In this document: positions 11,321 to 21,498 of the stretch, piece after piece
Numbering within the stretch: position 1 is the first letter of the stretch
Layout: every line of letters begins with the position of its first letter
Assembly: GCA_002695065.1 (NCBI GenBank)
Contig: NZNW01000107.1
Coordinates: forward strand, 1 to 64,000
Reading direction: 5' to 3'
Source of the DNA: Salinicola sp.
GTDB lineage: Bacteria > Pseudomonadota > Gammaproteobacteria > Pseudomonadales > Halomonadaceae
Length of the DNA: 64,000 bases
Position numbers and translations under genes: made by a program
Notes under the pieces: model-generated
The model's database searches: none
Told to the model about the DNA's origin: nothing
Seen by the model: only the letters and a program-made list of their open reading frames with translations

Positions 11321-11415
11321 TAGCGTGATACTAATTTTTTATGTCCCCGCCGTTTTACGTACGCTATTGTATGTCCCGCAGATCCATAATTCGTGTTAAG
11401 GGAATAAGGCGGAAC

Positions 11416-12402
11416 ATGAAGGGACACATTTGGTCGCGAACCGGCCTGGCCATGGCACTGGCAGCCATCTCGAGTACCGCGTGGGCGGACGGCATCCTGA
11501 CGCTGAAGTCGGAAAACGATATCTTCGCCAGCGGTGATGACGGTCATTACACCAACGGCATCGAAGCCGACTGGTCGTTCAAGCCTGATCGGGGTCACTG
11601 GACCCGCGACCTCGCCGACCTGATTCCGGGCTGGAGCGCCACCTCGCTGGATGGTGCCTCCTACCGCTTCGGGCAACAGATCTACACGCCGGAGGACATC
11701 GACGAGAGGCGCTTGATTGAGGACGACCGCCCCTACGCTGGCGTTCTCTATGCCGGGCTCTCCCTGTTCGATGACCAGCAGTTGACCGGATGGCGTCGCA
11801 CCAGCGGTCTCTTTTTCGATGTCGGCCTTGTCGGCCCTGGCGCCGGCGGTCATACCGTCCAGAACAATTTCCACCACTTGGTCGACAGCGACGAACCAGA
11901 AGGCTGGCACAATCAGTTGCACAACGAGCCTTTCGTCAACGTCGCCTACCAGACCGCCTGGTGGAAACAGGGCCGGCTGGGGGGGCTGGAAGCCGAGTAT
12001 GGGCCGTCGGTCGGGCTGGCGGTCGGCAATCTCTACACCTATGGCGCAACCGGCCTCGGGGTGCGCCTGGGACAAGGGCTGGACAAGAGCTTCGGCGTGC
12101 CGGCCGTGGCGCCTTCCCAAGGCAGCAGGATCTTCTTCGAAAAAGACAGCGGCTTCAATTGGTACGTGTTCGCCAATATCGAGGGTCGGCTGATGGCCTA
12201 CAACATGCTGCTCGACGGCAACACCTTCGAGGACAGCCACTCCGTCGACCGCCGCCCTTGGGTGGGCGACGCCCAGCTCGGTCTCGCCGTATCCTGGGAT
12301 CGCTGGCAGCTGACCTACAGCTCGGTCTGGCGCACCCACGAGTTCGAATCGCAGGATGATGGCGACCAGTTCGGCTCGATCACCCTCTCCACCTGGCTCT
12401 AA
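11416..12402 (+). CDS. lpxR: Lipid A 3'-O-deacylase family protein (LpxR/DUF2219)
   Basis: LpxR-type beta-barrels sit in the outer membrane and remove the 3'-acyloxyacyl group of lipid A. The start at 11416 gives a signal peptide ending AWA before DGILTLKSENDIFA, with AAGGCGG just upstream; an earlier in-frame ATG at 11341 would spoil the signal. Family motifs are present: SENDIF...YTNGIEADWSF near the N-terminus (catalytic Asn/Asp region), and VGPGAGGHTVQNNFH with GWHNQLHNEP in the middle (active-site His region). The product has 328 residues and ends ITLSTWL, a typical barrel terminus. Whether it deacylates lipid A here is inferred. Confidence 0.85.
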   Translation: MKGHIWSRTGLAMALAAISSTAWADGILTLKSENDIFASGDDGHYTNGIEADWSFKPDRGHWTRDLADLIPGWSATSLDGASYRFGQQIYTPEDIDERRLIEDDRPYAGVLYAGLSLFDDQQLTGWRRTSGLFFDVGLVGPGAGGHTVQNNFHHLVDSDEPEGWHNQLHNEPFVNVAYQTAWWKQGRLGGLEAEYGPSVGLAVGNLYTYGATGLGVRLGQGLDKSFGVPAVAPSQGSRIFFEKDSGFNWYVFANIEGRLMAYNMLLDGNTFEDSHSVDRRPWVGDAQLGLAVSWDRWQLTYSSVWRTHEFESQDDGDQFGSITLSTWL

Positions 12403-12421
12403 TCACTGACCTCGAAACCAG

Positions 12422-12454
12422 AACGGGCGATGCTGATCTCCAGCACCGCCCGTT
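12422..12454. terminator. Hairpin between convergent lpxR and the small membrane gene
   Basis: AACGGGCG (12422-12429) pairs with CGCCCGTT (12447-12454), and inner TGCTG pairs with CAGCA. There is no T-tract, so it could end transcripts only weakly. Confidence 0.4.
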
Positions 12455-12494
12455 GGCGAGCACGAGCCAGTCGAGCCAACCGGCGCTTCCGTCA

Positions 12495-12782
12495 TCAGTG
12501 CAGGTTGGCTTTACGCATGGCCCAGCAGGCAACGCGCAGGCCCACCCAAATGCCAATGGCCAGCAGAATCAGGGTCAGAAGCATGGACACCGGCTTGATG
12601 ATGAACGTCGCGCCCAGTACCGCCAGCGCCGCCGACATGATCCAGCGATCCTGAGCGGGATCCCCCTGCAACTGGGTCGGCAGCCGACGCTTGATCATCC
12701 CCCCGAGGGCGCCATCCCACGCCCTGAGCAGCAGAAACAGAAAAACGGCGAAGGCAACGAGCCAAACGACAAAAACGGTCAT
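12495..12782 (-). CDS. Small inner-membrane protein of unknown function
   Basis: The 95-residue product begins MTVFVVWLVAFAVFLFLLL; the start was chosen for GAGGAG seven to ten bases upstream, although the frame is open further. Three hydrophobic segments are visible: 2-22, about 50-65 and about 65-85, with a basic loop (MIKRRLPTQ) between the first two and a basic tail (WAMRKANLH). I do not recognise a family. It faces lpxR and is divergent from slyD. Confidence 0.7.
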   Translation of the reverse strand: MTVFVVWLVAFAVFLFLLLRAWDGALGGMIKRRLPTQLQGDPAQDRWIMSAALAVLGATFIIKPVSMLLTLILLAIGIWVGLRVACWAMRKANLH

Positions 12783-12985
12783 GACGAACTTCTCCTCGGC
12801 CGCAGAATCACGGTGATTTATCGTGGAAGTCAGGGTAACCACACCCTTGGGGTGGCGCAACTATCGCAACGGCCGTTCGCGGCAGGCTGGACTCCACCGG
12901 GCCGACTTCCTGGTCATTGCGACCTGACAGAAAGGCTGTGGCGCGTTAGGATGTGACAGACATGCACAAACGCAAAGGTTTCGAG

Positions 12986-13468
12986 ATGCAGATTGCCCAG
13001 AACTCCGTGGTCGCGTTCCACTACACACTGACCAACGATGCTGGTGAAGTCCTGGACAGTTCCGAAGGTCGCGATCCGCTGACCTATCTACACGGTGCGG
13101 GCAACATCATTCCGGGGCTCGAGAAAGAACTCGAAGGCCACGGTAGCGGTGACAAGCTCCAGGTCGCCGTCGCGCCGAGCGAAGGGTACGGTGAAGTCCA
13201 GCCGGCGCTGGTTCAGGAAGTCCCGCGGGACGCCTTCCAGGGCGTCGACGCCGTCGAACCGGGCATGCAGTTTCAGGCACAGACCCAGGAAGGCCCGCTG
13301 ATGGTCACCGTGACCAAGGTGGAAGGTGACACCGTAACGGTCGACGGCAACCATCCCCTGGCTGGCGAGAAGCTGAACTTCGATGTCGAGATCGCCGAAG
13401 TTCGCGAAGCGACCGAGGAAGAAGTGTCCCATGGCCATGTCCATGGCGAAGGCGGTCACGAGCACTGA
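12986..13468 (+). CDS. slyD: FKBP-type peptidyl-prolyl isomerase, SlyD-like
   Basis: SlyD is a cytoplasmic prolyl isomerase and chaperone that also binds nickel. The start is the ATG giving MQIAQNSVVAFHYTL, with AAAGG seven bases upstream. The FKBP core (LDSSEGRDPLTYLHGAGNIIPGLE) is interrupted by an insert-in-flap domain around residues 70-125. The His-rich C-terminus is short (HGHVHGEGGHEH) compared with the long tail of E. coli SlyD. The product has 160 residues. Confidence 0.92.
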   Translation: MQIAQNSVVAFHYTLTNDAGEVLDSSEGRDPLTYLHGAGNIIPGLEKELEGHGSGDKLQVAVAPSEGYGEVQPALVQEVPRDAFQGVDAVEPGMQFQAQTQEGPLMVTVTKVEGDTVTVDGNHPLAGEKLNFDVEIAEVREATEEEVSHGHVHGEGGHEH

Positions 13469-13525
13469 TCATCGCGCCGGCCTCCCGCAGGGGGCCGATT
13501 GGATCGGTGGGGATGCGCCCCACGC

Positions 13526-13555
13526 AAAAAGGGCAGCCAAGCGGCTGCCCTTTTT
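13526..13555. terminator. Strong bidirectional terminator between slyD and the NlpC/P60 gene
   Basis: AAAAA, then GGGCAGCC (13531-13538), loop AAGC, GGCTGCCC (13543-13550), then TTTTT. The stem is perfect with U-runs for both directions; it ends slyD on plus and the NlpC/P60 gene on minus. Confidence 0.92.
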
Positions 13556-13676
13556 ATAGGCGTTCTATATTCACTTTTTCCTGCTCATGCTTCGCCGGTC
13601 GAGTACCGCGCTCCCCGCCCCAGCGGCATCGGGACGAGCCCGCGACCGGAAGCGCCGTCGCACGGCTTGCCCCTAC

Positions 13677-14288
13677 TCAACCTTCGTTGGCCAGCATGAC
13701 CCGCTGAGCCAGCTGCGTACGTTCGACCGGCCGGCGCGCCTGCCAGTAGTACCGCTTCCAGTAGACGTTATCGAGACGAGACAGCTTCACCCCTTGGGAC
13801 GACGAGGCGTGAAGAAAGTAACCATCGCCCACGTAGACGCCGACATGGTTGTAGGGTCCGGGTGGCTGAAAGAAGACCAGGTCCCCTGCCTTGAGGTTCT
13901 GCTCCGCAACCCGATCGCCCTCCAGGACCTGCTCCTCGGTCGTACGCGGCAGCTCGAAAGCGAAGGCCTCTCCGAACACGTGCTGCATCAACGCGGAACA
14001 GTCGATACCGTGATGCGTCGTCCCCCCGAGTACGTAAGGCGTCCCGACCCACCGCCGATGCTCGTCCAGCAGGGCCTTTCGAATCACTGCGGGAGAGACA
14101 TGCTGCGGCCGAAAATCCTGGATCGCTTGAGGCGCCGGCGGCGCGCTCTTGGGAATGTCGACCGCGACGGTGCGAGTCTTGACCAGAGGGAGTGAATACT
14201 GCGCGTTGACCTGTTGTTGTTTTACCGGGGCGGAGCAACCGGATATGACCATCACCAGTGCCAGTCCCATGGCTGTGCGTCTTAGCAT
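13677..14288 (-). CDS. NlpC/P60 family lipoprotein peptidase
   Basis: A periplasm-facing lipoprotein (lipobox VISGC, Cys18) with a C40 peptidase domain at residues 70-195 that should cut peptidoglycan peptides (D,L-endopeptidase). The catalytic triad is visible: Cys97 in HGIDCSAL, His148 in YNHVGVYVG and His160 in YFLHASSSQ. The product has 203 residues, close to NlpC/Spr-type enzymes. The 263 bases upstream hold no gene and include an AT-richer stretch at 14440-14570. Confidence 0.9.
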   Translation of the reverse strand: MLRRTAMGLALVMVISGCSAPVKQQQVNAQYSLPLVKTRTVAVDIPKSAPPAPQAIQDFRPQHVSPAVIRKALLDEHRRWVGTPYVLGGTTHHGIDCSALMQHVFGEAFAFELPRTTEEQVLEGDRVAEQNLKAGDLVFFQPPGPYNHVGVYVGDGYFLHASSSQGVKLSRLDNVYWKRYYWQARRPVERTQLAQRVMLANEG

Positions 14289-14551
14289 TCAGCGCGACCT
14301 CGTTCGCCTGTGAGCCGTTACGGGCGCCGCCTTCTTATCGACGACTCATGGGGAGTCGCCCGGCGAAATGGAGTCGCTGTGGTGGTGACACATCTTGCCG
14401 AGGTGTCACCGCCAGAACGGCCTGTATTGGGCTCGAATCATCGATCAATCGGACAGAAAAAAGCCACGTCCTCTTTCCAGCGGACGTAGCGCAGCGGAGA
14501 TCATATGCCATCGAAAACGCTTTGGCGAGTGTTGTCGGTTAATGAACAGCG

Positions 14552-17008
14552 TTAATGTAAACGATGGGGTTCACCGGGAAGAATATCGACATGAAGCGAT
14601 GTCCAATGCGTCATGGGACTGCCCGGAAAATCGAGACTCGCCCAGGCACCGGCCAACAGCGGCTCGGCCTCCAGCCAGGCGCTGAGCGCCTCCCGGAAGC
14701 GCAGCAGGAAAGCCTCGCGCTCGGGGGTGTCATCCATGAAGAATCCGAAGCCGCTGTACAGCCCCTCGGCATAATCCCGCCAGCTGCTGTAGTGGCGCTC
14801 GGCCAGGCGCATGGCGGCGTCCAGATAGTGTGACAGGCGAGCCTCGTCGAGCCAGTCGAGCTGTCGTCCAGCCACCGCCAGATCCACCAGTTGCGCGATA
14901 TCCCAGGCCGTCATGTCCTGATCGTTGCAGTGACAGGCGTTGTCCCGCACGTGCTTCAGCCGCATCAGATGAACGCGGTCTTCTTCCGCGCACTCTCCCG
15001 ACTCGAGAATCGCGATTTCCGCCTCCAGACGAGTGCGATTCAGCGTGTAGGGCGCATAGTTGATCTGGTAGTCCTGACGGTCTCCCGCCTCGCTCAGAAA
15101 ATCCAGGAAGTCGACCAGGCCCGAGGCCCCCTGCAGCGCATACTGGTGCTCTATCCACTCTCCCAGCGCCTCTCTGTCTTGCGGCGCCAACGGCTGCGGC
15201 GCCTGCCATAGCGCCTCGTTGAGCGGCCCTGCCAGCGAGATCGCCGTGAACCGCGCCAGGGTCGGCCGTACCCCCGGCTCGAGCCAAGTCAGCGACCGTG
15301 ACGGGGTCAGCCAGTGGAAGGGGGAGCCGGGGTCGCGCCGGTGCCAGGCGATATCATCCGCCAGAGAGACCTCGTCCGGCGTTTCATCCTCGCCCAGCAC
15401 GGTTTCCCAGACCTGCCATGCCGACAGCATCCTTTCGGCATCGCGGTAGAAACGACTCAGCACATCGCACAGCGACCGCGCCAGGGTCTCGATCTCGACC
15501 GGCGAATAACGTCCGCTGTCCGACGCCATCACCAGATAGAACGCGTACTTCTCTGCCATCGTGATCGTTGCCGCATGATCCGCGCACACGGCCAATCGCC
15601 GCGATGCTCCCGGCGATGACCGGCGGCCGGCGGCGTGGCGGGAGTCGGCGGCCAGCTGGTTGAGGTGATGCGCCTGGGCCGGCATCCAGAACCTCGCCAG
15701 CCCCGCGGTGCCCTCCTCCCGCCGCAGGCCCAGCACGTCCTCGAGGTAGCGCTCCGCCTCCTGGATCCGGTCCGGTCCCAACGGCTCGCTCAGGGAGCGA
15801 CGGTGAACCAGATCCGGATCGCGAATCGAGGCGATGCTCAACACCCAACTGCCGGGATCCTCCCGGTGCTGTCGAACGAACTCACGCGCCGCCTCCCGCG
15901 ACTCCTCCTCCAGCGTGTCGGCGAGCGGTACCGCCCATGGGCTGGTAGCGGTGGAGAGCAGGCCACGCCACTCCTCATCGAAGACGGCCCGCAGGTCTCG
16001 TCCCTCGAACAGGCTGCGTCCCCGTTGATACGCCCGGGCCGCTGCCCCCCAGTCCGGGTAGCGCTGCTGCAGGAGGTCGATGCCATGACCCGCGAACCGC
16101 TCCGCCTCCTCCGTCGTGAGCCACCCGGCACAATGGCCGAGGTACGCCTGGTCGACGAGCCGGAACCAGTCCCAGGCGGCCCAGTCCAGCGGTTCCGCAT
16201 CGGCCAGGAAACCCAGCAGCACCTGACCGTAGTCGTGCTGGTCGTTCAACCCCGAGAGCCACTCGAGCTGCGCCTCGGGGCGCTGACGTGCCACCCGTAC
16301 GGCATCCAGCTCCCAGCCATAGCGATGCCCCTGCCCCGCGAGCCAGAACAGCGATGACAGGAGTTCTTCACGCCCATCCACGTCGTCCTGTTCGCGCAGC
16401 AGCGTCCGATACTGTCGCTGTTCGTCGGGTGGGATATCGATCGGCCAGGCAAGTACCGGCGCAATGGCTGCCCTGGCCCGCCAGGGACCGCCCGGCCAGA
16501 GATCGGCCGACCGGACCTGGAGAGCATCGAATCCGGCCGAATCCGGTGGCGTCGATGGGCCGGCGGATTTGAGACGATGGCGAAGCGCAAGCCAGGAAAC
16601 GCCCCGCTGCTGGCGCTCCCGAGCCAGCAGCTCGCGCCCGGCGGCATCCAGAGCCGGATCGTTCAGGGAGGCGAGCGACTGCAGCCAGGCCTTGAGCGTG
16701 GGGGCCTGCTCGACGATGTTCCGGGCCAACATGACAAGCCAGGCATCGGTACAGGGAGGTCGAATCCAGTTTGCCGCACTCCCCAGGGCGAGCAGCTCCA
16801 GTGCCGCCAACCGGGCGAACGATGGCGACTGTGCGTCGCCGCCGCTCTCCCACAGGCGCCAGGCAAACTCGTCGCGCCCTCCGATCCCGAGCGACTGCAG
16901 GCGAGCGTGGGCCTGATCGGCACCAAGCGCCAGTCGAGGGTCGCTGACAAGGGGCCAGCCACACAGCGTCAGTTGCTGGGCCCACCACGGGACGAGAAGT
17001 TCGCTCAA
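14552..17008 (-). CDS. Large protein with tandem DUF1266 (YbeU/YbeR-like) domains
   Basis: The product has 818 residues from the proposed TTG start at 17008, which gives MSELLVPWWAQQL and has GAGG about seven bases upstream. Longer starts at 17083 or 17134 are open but overlap a -10-like TATACT at 17084-17089. Two DUF1266-like units are visible: AWDWFRLVDQAYLGHCAGWLT with QQRYPDWGAAARAYQRG (about 275-340), and TAWDIAQLVDLAVAGRQLDWL with ERHYSSWRDYAEGLYSG (about 690-755). The N-terminus also has the DUF1266 lead segment ALGADQAHARLQSLGIGGRDEF. Known single-domain members include E. coli YbeU/YbeR, of unknown function. No signal or membrane segment is seen, so it is probably cytoplasmic. Confidence 0.75.
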   Translation of the reverse strand: MSELLVPWWAQQLTLCGWPLVSDPRLALGADQAHARLQSLGIGGRDEFAWRLWESGGDAQSPSFARLAALELLALGSAANWIRPPCTDAWLVMLARNIVEQAPTLKAWLQSLASLNDPALDAAGRELLARERQQRGVSWLALRHRLKSAGPSTPPDSAGFDALQVRSADLWPGGPWRARAAIAPVLAWPIDIPPDEQRQYRTLLREQDDVDGREELLSSLFWLAGQGHRYGWELDAVRVARQRPEAQLEWLSGLNDQHDYGQVLLGFLADAEPLDWAAWDWFRLVDQAYLGHCAGWLTTEEAERFAGHGIDLLQQRYPDWGAAARAYQRGRSLFEGRDLRAVFDEEWRGLLSTATSPWAVPLADTLEEESREAAREFVRQHREDPGSWVLSIASIRDPDLVHRRSLSEPLGPDRIQEAERYLEDVLGLRREEGTAGLARFWMPAQAHHLNQLAADSRHAAGRRSSPGASRRLAVCADHAATITMAEKYAFYLVMASDSGRYSPVEIETLARSLCDVLSRFYRDAERMLSAWQVWETVLGEDETPDEVSLADDIAWHRRDPGSPFHWLTPSRSLTWLEPGVRPTLARFTAISLAGPLNEALWQAPQPLAPQDREALGEWIEHQYALQGASGLVDFLDFLSEAGDRQDYQINYAPYTLNRTRLEAEIAILESGECAEEDRVHLMRLKHVRDNACHCNDQDMTAWDIAQLVDLAVAGRQLDWLDEARLSHYLDAAMRLAERHYSSWRDYAEGLYSGFGFFMDDTPEREAFLLRFREALSAWLEAEPLLAGAWASLDFPGSPMTHWTSLHVDILPGEPHRLH

Positions 17009-17140
17009 GAGAAACCTCGTGCTACGAGAAACGGCTTGCGCTGACTGCCGGAGTGGCTCCTGGCAGTGCGCTTGCGGCGGCATAGTATAACGGAAAGGTC
17101 GTCGCGCGCCGATGGCCGACGCGCGATCGGCCACCGAACC

Positions 17141-18421
17141 TCAGCTCATCTTCTCGGTATGAGTTCGCGGCGCCTTGCCCAGCAGATGACGTAGCAGGAA
17201 TTTTCTGACTCGTACCACGAACTGCTCCTGGAAGAGCACACAGAACATCACGGTCAGAATCAGGAACAGCGGGTAGAGCCACAGGTGCAACTCTCCCGCC
17301 GCCGCCAGACACCCCCTGAAATCCGTCAGACACAGGCCGGGATCGCCGGAGAGCACGCGTTCGACACGCGAAAAGACCGCATAGAGAGGCACATGCAGCG
17401 CGAACATCGGCAGCGATGCGCCGCCCAGCCTCGACGCCAAGCGCATCAGCCGGGGGTTACGTGGCTCCCCCCAGTGTGCCGCCACGTAGATCAGTGCCAG
17501 CTGGGCCGGCAGCAGCAAGCCATTGTGCAGGGCGTAGTACCACGCGTGCCCCAGCCCCAGCAGATAGACCGCGACCACGACACTCACCGCAACGGCCAGC
17601 AGCGTCAGGCAGCACTGGCCATGGGACATCAACCGCCCTTGCGCCTTGCGCTGGGCATAGAACGTGCAGAGCAGAATTCCGGCGGCGAACTCGGGGAGGC
17701 GAATCAGCGGATTGCGATGGAGAATGCCGGTTTCCGGCACGCCGTAGTCGGTCGTCAGGATCACGTACAGCGGCGGGATCAGGTAGATCACATTGACCAG
17801 CAGCATGGCGCGACGGGGATGCAGCACCCGACGCAGACGAGGCGCCAGCCAGGGAAATGTCAGATAGAAGAAAAACAGTGCCGAAATCGACCATGACGGC
17901 GGATTGAAGGTCAGATACAGCGGGTTCCAGGCATGCAGCAGCGTCAGGTTGAGCAGCAGGTTGATGCCGGTTTCCAGCGACCCCATGGTATGGTTCAGGC
18001 TTTTCCAGTCGAGCTGACCGATATCGTTATTGACGTCGTAGACCACGAACCGCAGCGAGATATCGCTATCCCCGGGCGCTATCGCCAGGTAGCCAACCAG
18101 CGCCGACACCGACATGGCAAGGATCAGCGATCCGATATGAATGGGATAGAGATTCGAGAAGCGTTTCAGCCAGAAGCTCCTGGGCGGCTCGCGCATCTGA
18201 TAGGACGAGTCGAGATAGACATGCGTCAGCAGAAAGCCGGATAGCACGAAGAAGGCACTGGTCGAGAAGAACCCGATATCGGTCACGTAATGCGACCATT
18301 CGCGTATGGAAGGATAGTTGTGGAGCGTGTGGAAAATGACGATATAGAGGCCGAGCAGGAAACGCAGCCATTCGAGCCCTATGAAACGTTCTTTGCGCGT
18401 GGCGGTCGATGAATCAAGCAT
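17141..18421 (-). CDS. Acyltransferase 3 family membrane protein, possibly glucan- or LPS-modifying
   Basis: A polytopic membrane protein of 426 residues with about ten hydrophobic segments. The acyltransferase-3 signature is present: LEWLRFLLGLYIVIFHTLHNYP at the first helix (active His region) and FFVLSGFLLTHVY. The ATG at 18421 is chosen over a TTG at 18445 because a -10-like TACACT at 18454-18459 would place the transcript start between them. OpgC, which succinylates periplasmic glucans, belongs to this superfamily, and opgG-opgH are nearby on the same strand; a glucan-decorating role is inferred only. O-antigen acetylation is an alternative. Confidence 0.8.
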   Translation of the reverse strand: MLDSSTATRKERFIGLEWLRFLLGLYIVIFHTLHNYPSIREWSHYVTDIGFFSTSAFFVLSGFLLTHVYLDSSYQMREPPRSFWLKRFSNLYPIHIGSLILAMSVSALVGYLAIAPGDSDISLRFVVYDVNNDIGQLDWKSLNHTMGSLETGINLLLNLTLLHAWNPLYLTFNPPSWSISALFFFYLTFPWLAPRLRRVLHPRRAMLLVNVIYLIPPLYVILTTDYGVPETGILHRNPLIRLPEFAAGILLCTFYAQRKAQGRLMSHGQCCLTLLAVAVSVVVAVYLLGLGHAWYYALHNGLLLPAQLALIYVAAHWGEPRNPRLMRLASRLGGASLPMFALHVPLYAVFSRVERVLSGDPGLCLTDFRGCLAAAGELHLWLYPLFLILTVMFCVLFQEQFVVRVRKFLLRHLLGKAPRTHTEKMS

Positions 18422-18521
18422 CCGTTGCAGATCTCTGGCCGTCAAAAGGCGCTAGTGTACCTGATTCTGCCGGGTAGACACGTCATCGGCTCATCGCGGT
18501 GGCAGCGCCCCCCTGTACCGA

Positions 18522-18547
18522 AACGGCCGCGCAGGAGCGCGGCCGTT
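18522..18547 (-). terminator. Hairpin downstream of the GlsB-like gene
   Basis: An 11-bp perfect stem (AACGGCCGCGC and its complement around AGGA) lies 47 bases after the stop of the small gene at 18594. On minus it is followed by TTCGG only, so it is a modest terminator. Confidence 0.5.
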
Positions 18548-18593
18548 CGTCACGACAGTCGATCAGCGTGGCCAATCGAGGTATGAGTGCGTG

Positions 18594-18836
18594 CTAGGCC
18601 TTCTTGACCTTGGCAACGATCCACAACAGGATGATCGCCCCAATGGTCGCGACGACCAGTGATCCGATCAACCCGTTCGACGACAACCCCAGCAGGCTGA
18701 ACAGGAAGCCACCGATCACGGCACCGACGATGCCGACGACGATGTTGCCGAGGATGCCGAAGCCGCCGCCGCGCATGACCTTCCCGGCGATCCAGCCGGC
18801 AATGCCTCCGATGATCAGCCACAAGATAAAGCCCAT
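18594..18836 (-). CDS. GlsB/YeaQ/YmgE family stress-response membrane protein
   Basis: The 80-residue product begins MGFILWLIIGGIAGWIAGKVMRGGG and has three glycine-rich transmembrane segments, the transglycosylase-associated (GlsB/YeaQ) family pattern; family members are often induced by osmotic or general stress. AAGGAG is seven bases upstream of the ATG, which rejects longer in-frame starts. It lies between opgH and the acyltransferase, flanked by hairpins on both sides, so it is probably a separate transcript. Confidence 0.92.
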   Translation of the reverse strand: MGFILWLIIGGIAGWIAGKVMRGGGFGILGNIVVGIVGAVIGGFLFSLLGLSSNGLIGSLVVATIGAIILLWIVAKVKKA

Positions 18837-18936
18837 AGTCCTACTCCTTGATTCCCTTCGGGTTGAATAACCGACAAGCGGTCCGGTACCGCCTTGCACA
18901 AGCATAGTCATCAATCGACGAATCTTCGAAGAATAA

Positions 18937-18974
18937 CAGGCAAACGGGTCGACCAAAGTCGACCCGTTTGCCTG
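18937..18974 (-). terminator. Terminator of the opgGH operon
   Basis: A perfect 17-bp stem (18937-18953 with 18958-18974, loop CAAA) lies 29 bases past the opgH stop, followed on the minus strand by TTATTCTTC. It separates opgGH from the GlsB-like gene. Confidence 0.8.
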
Positions 18975-19002
18975 ATGGCACGATGAAAGCGCCGCTGCCG
19001 CG

Positions 19003-21498
19003 TCAGCCGAAGGCCGGCACCCGCAGGGAGGCTCTCGAGGGCAGGCCGTGCTCATGCCAGCTCCGGTGGGCCTCGGCATCGCCCCACACTCTCCAGTGCA
19101 GCTGGGACAGCATCACCGGATCATCCAGGAACGCCAGACGCTCGAGGTTGTTCATCGCCGCCGGCCCCTGCTTGAGCGCCTGACTCACGCGCTCGTGGCG
19201 TCGCCGCTTCAACGGCTCGGCATGGCCATGTCGCGAGGTGCCGAGCGCCGTTGCCAGCGCATTCGACACCGGGTCCACCACTATCTGGACGAAATTCGGC
19301 GTGGGGGCAGCCGCGTTCATCCTGCCCAGATGACGCACCATCCTGCGCAGCACGCGTGGCGGATGCGTCTCCTCGGGAATCCGAAACAGTCGTGCGCGGA
19401 AGCAGGCGCTGCCGAGGGAGACGCGACTGGACAGCGCGGACACCGGGATCGAGATCATCATGGCCCCCACGATGGGCGACAGCCACCACAGGAACGTCGG
19501 CTCCATGAAGTAGACGCCCACCGCCCAGACGGCGCCGATGAGGGTCTGGCTCCAGTGATTGCGAATCGCATCGCCCCAGGTGGTGTCGCTGTTCTCGCGT
19601 GACGGCGAGCGCCACTGGATCGCCCACCCCATGATCGAGGTCAGTACGAAACGCGTGTGGAACAGCATCCGCACAGGAGCCAACGCCATCGAGAACAGCG
19701 ACTCCAGAACCATGCTCGCCAGTACCTTGAGGGGCCCACCGAACTGGCGGCTCCCCTGGACCCACACCAGGATCACGCTCAACACCTTGGGCAGGAACAG
19801 CAGCGTCGCGGTAGCCCCGAACAGACCGACCGCCAGCGTCGGATTCCACTGAGGCCACACCGGAAACATCATCCCCGGTTCGGGGAAATAGTTGGGCGTA
19901 CTCAGCGTGTGAACCGCCAGCAAGGCCGTCGACAGCACCAGGAACAGGCACCACAGCGGCGCGGAGATGTAGGACATCAGCCCCGTCAGGAACACGGCAC
20001 GATGGACGGGATGGATGCCCTTGGAGAGGAACAGCCTGAAATTCATCAGATTGCCATGACACCAGCGCCGATCCCGATTGAGCTCGTCGAGCAGGTTCGG
20101 CGGCATCTCCTCGTAGCTGCCGTCCAGCTCGTAGGCGATCCAGACGCCCCAGCCGGCGCGGCGCATCAGCGCCGCCTCGACGAAGTCGTGGGAAAGGATT
20201 TCCCCGGACATCGAGCCCTTGCCGGGCAGCGGTGCCAACATGCAGTGGCGCATGAATGGCGCCATGCGGATGATGGCGTTATGCCCCCAGTAGTGAGATT
20301 CACCGAGCTGCCAGAAGTGCAGTCCGGCGGTGAACAGCGGCCCGTAGACACGGGTCGCGAACTGCTGCATGCGGGCGTAGAGGTTCAATCGCCCGGACGC
20401 CCGGGGTGCGGTCTGCACGATGCCGGCATCCGGATGCGCTTCCATCATCTGAACCAGGCGAGTCAGACAGGCGCCACTCATCACGCTGTCGGCGTCCAGT
20501 ACCAGCATGTAGCGGTAGAGCGCGCCCCAGCGGCGACAGAAGTCGTCGAGGTTGCCACTCTTGCGCTTCACGCGGCGCTGGCGTCGACGGTAAAAGACCT
20601 GGCCGAACGCCTCGAGATCGCGGCACAGCGCCAGCCACGCGTGGGTCTCCTGGATCGCGATATCGGGATCGAAGGTGTCGCTCAGGATGAACACGTCGAA
20701 GTGCTGATCGTTGCCGCTCTGGCGCAACGACTCGATGGTCGCACGGACACCGGCGAAGACCCGCGGAACGTCCTCGTTGCAGATGGGGACCAGCAGCGCG
20801 GTACGCGCGTCTTCCGGGATCGGTTCGTCGCCGACTTCGGAGTCGATGGCATAGCGGTCGCGGCCGCGAAGCAGCTGGAAGAAGCCCATCAGGGCAGTCC
20901 AGAAACCCGCGGACACCCAGGCGAACAGCAGCACGAACAGCGCCAGGATGGTGATCTCGAGCCACTGCTGGCCCTGTCCCGGCAAGACCGTCCGCATCTG
21001 GTTGGCGGCGATGAAGCTCTGGCCGAAAATCAGTACCAGCAGCACCCAGCGGCGCGCGCTCGCGATCATCTGCCAGCGCGGCGCCGGTTTGCTCTCCCGG
21101 TGCTTGCGACGAAACCCCCGGCCGGCCCAGTTCTTGAAGCGCTGCCCGAAGCGCACGAAGGGATTGGTCGACCACCCTTCGGGAGCCAGCGGCGTTCGCT
21201 TCAGCGGCGGCGCCGTCTTCAAGCGGGTGATGCCGCGCTCATCGGTATCGAGGATCTCCGGCGGCGCCAGCGGCGGCTCGGCATAGGCCAGGGCCAGGCG
21301 GCGACCCACCGAACTGGCAGCCGGATCGTCCTGATCGACCTCGCCACCGCCCAATGCGGCGTGCAGCGAAGCCATGTCATGGGTATCCAGGTCGCTGGCG
21401 AGCAGCTTGCGCCGCTCGTTCCGGTCCTGGGCTTCAAGCGCCAACCGCTCCAGGTAGTGCTCGGCTGACACCATCTTCTTGGGCGTCGCTTCAGCCAT
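19003..21498 (-). CDS. opgH: Glucans biosynthesis glucosyltransferase H
   Basis: OpgH is the inner-membrane GT2 enzyme that builds the beta-1,2-glucan backbone of osmoregulated periplasmic glucans from UDP-glucose. The 831-residue protein has an N-terminal cytoplasmic region (1-140), two helices, the GT2 domain with [10 protein letters not shown] and the acceptor-site [11 protein letters not shown], then a multi-helix C-terminal part. Its ATG overlaps the opgG stop by eight bases (ATGGCTGA), so the two are translationally coupled. High conservation makes the call secure. Confidence 0.97.
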   Translation of the reverse strand: MAEATPKKMVSAEHYLERLALEAQDRNERRKLLASDLDTHDMASLHAALGGGEVDQDDPAASSVGRRLALAYAEPPLAPPEILDTDERGITRLKTAPPLKRTPLAPEGWSTNPFVRFGQRFKNWAGRGFRRKHRESKPAPRWQMIASARRWVLLVLIFGQSFIAANQMRTVLPGQGQQWLEITILALFVLLFAWVSAGFWTALMGFFQLLRGRDRYAIDSEVGDEPIPEDARTALLVPICNEDVPRVFAGVRATIESLRQSGNDQHFDVFILSDTFDPDIAIQETHAWLALCRDLEAFGQVFYRRRQRRVKRKSGNLDDFCRRWGALYRYMLVLDADSVMSGACLTRLVQMMEAHPDAGIVQTAPRASGRLNLYARMQQFATRVYGPLFTAGLHFWQLGESHYWGHNAIIRMAPFMRHCMLAPLPGKGSMSGEILSHDFVEAALMRRAGWGVWIAYELDGSYEEMPPNLLDELNRDRRWCHGNLMNFRLFLSKGIHPVHRAVFLTGLMSYISAPLWCLFLVLSTALLAVHTLSTPNYFPEPGMMFPVWPQWNPTLAVGLFGATATLLFLPKVLSVILVWVQGSRQFGGPLKVLASMVLESLFSMALAPVRMLFHTRFVLTSIMGWAIQWRSPSRENSDTTWGDAIRNHWSQTLIGAVWAVGVYFMEPTFLWWLSPIVGAMMISIPVSALSSRVSLGSACFRARLFRIPEETHPPRVLRRMVRHLGRMNAAAPTPNFVQIVVDPVSNALATALGTSRHGHAEPLKRRRHERVSQALKQGPAAMNNLERLAFLDDPVMLSQLHWRVWGDAEAHRSWHEHGLPSRASLRVPAFG

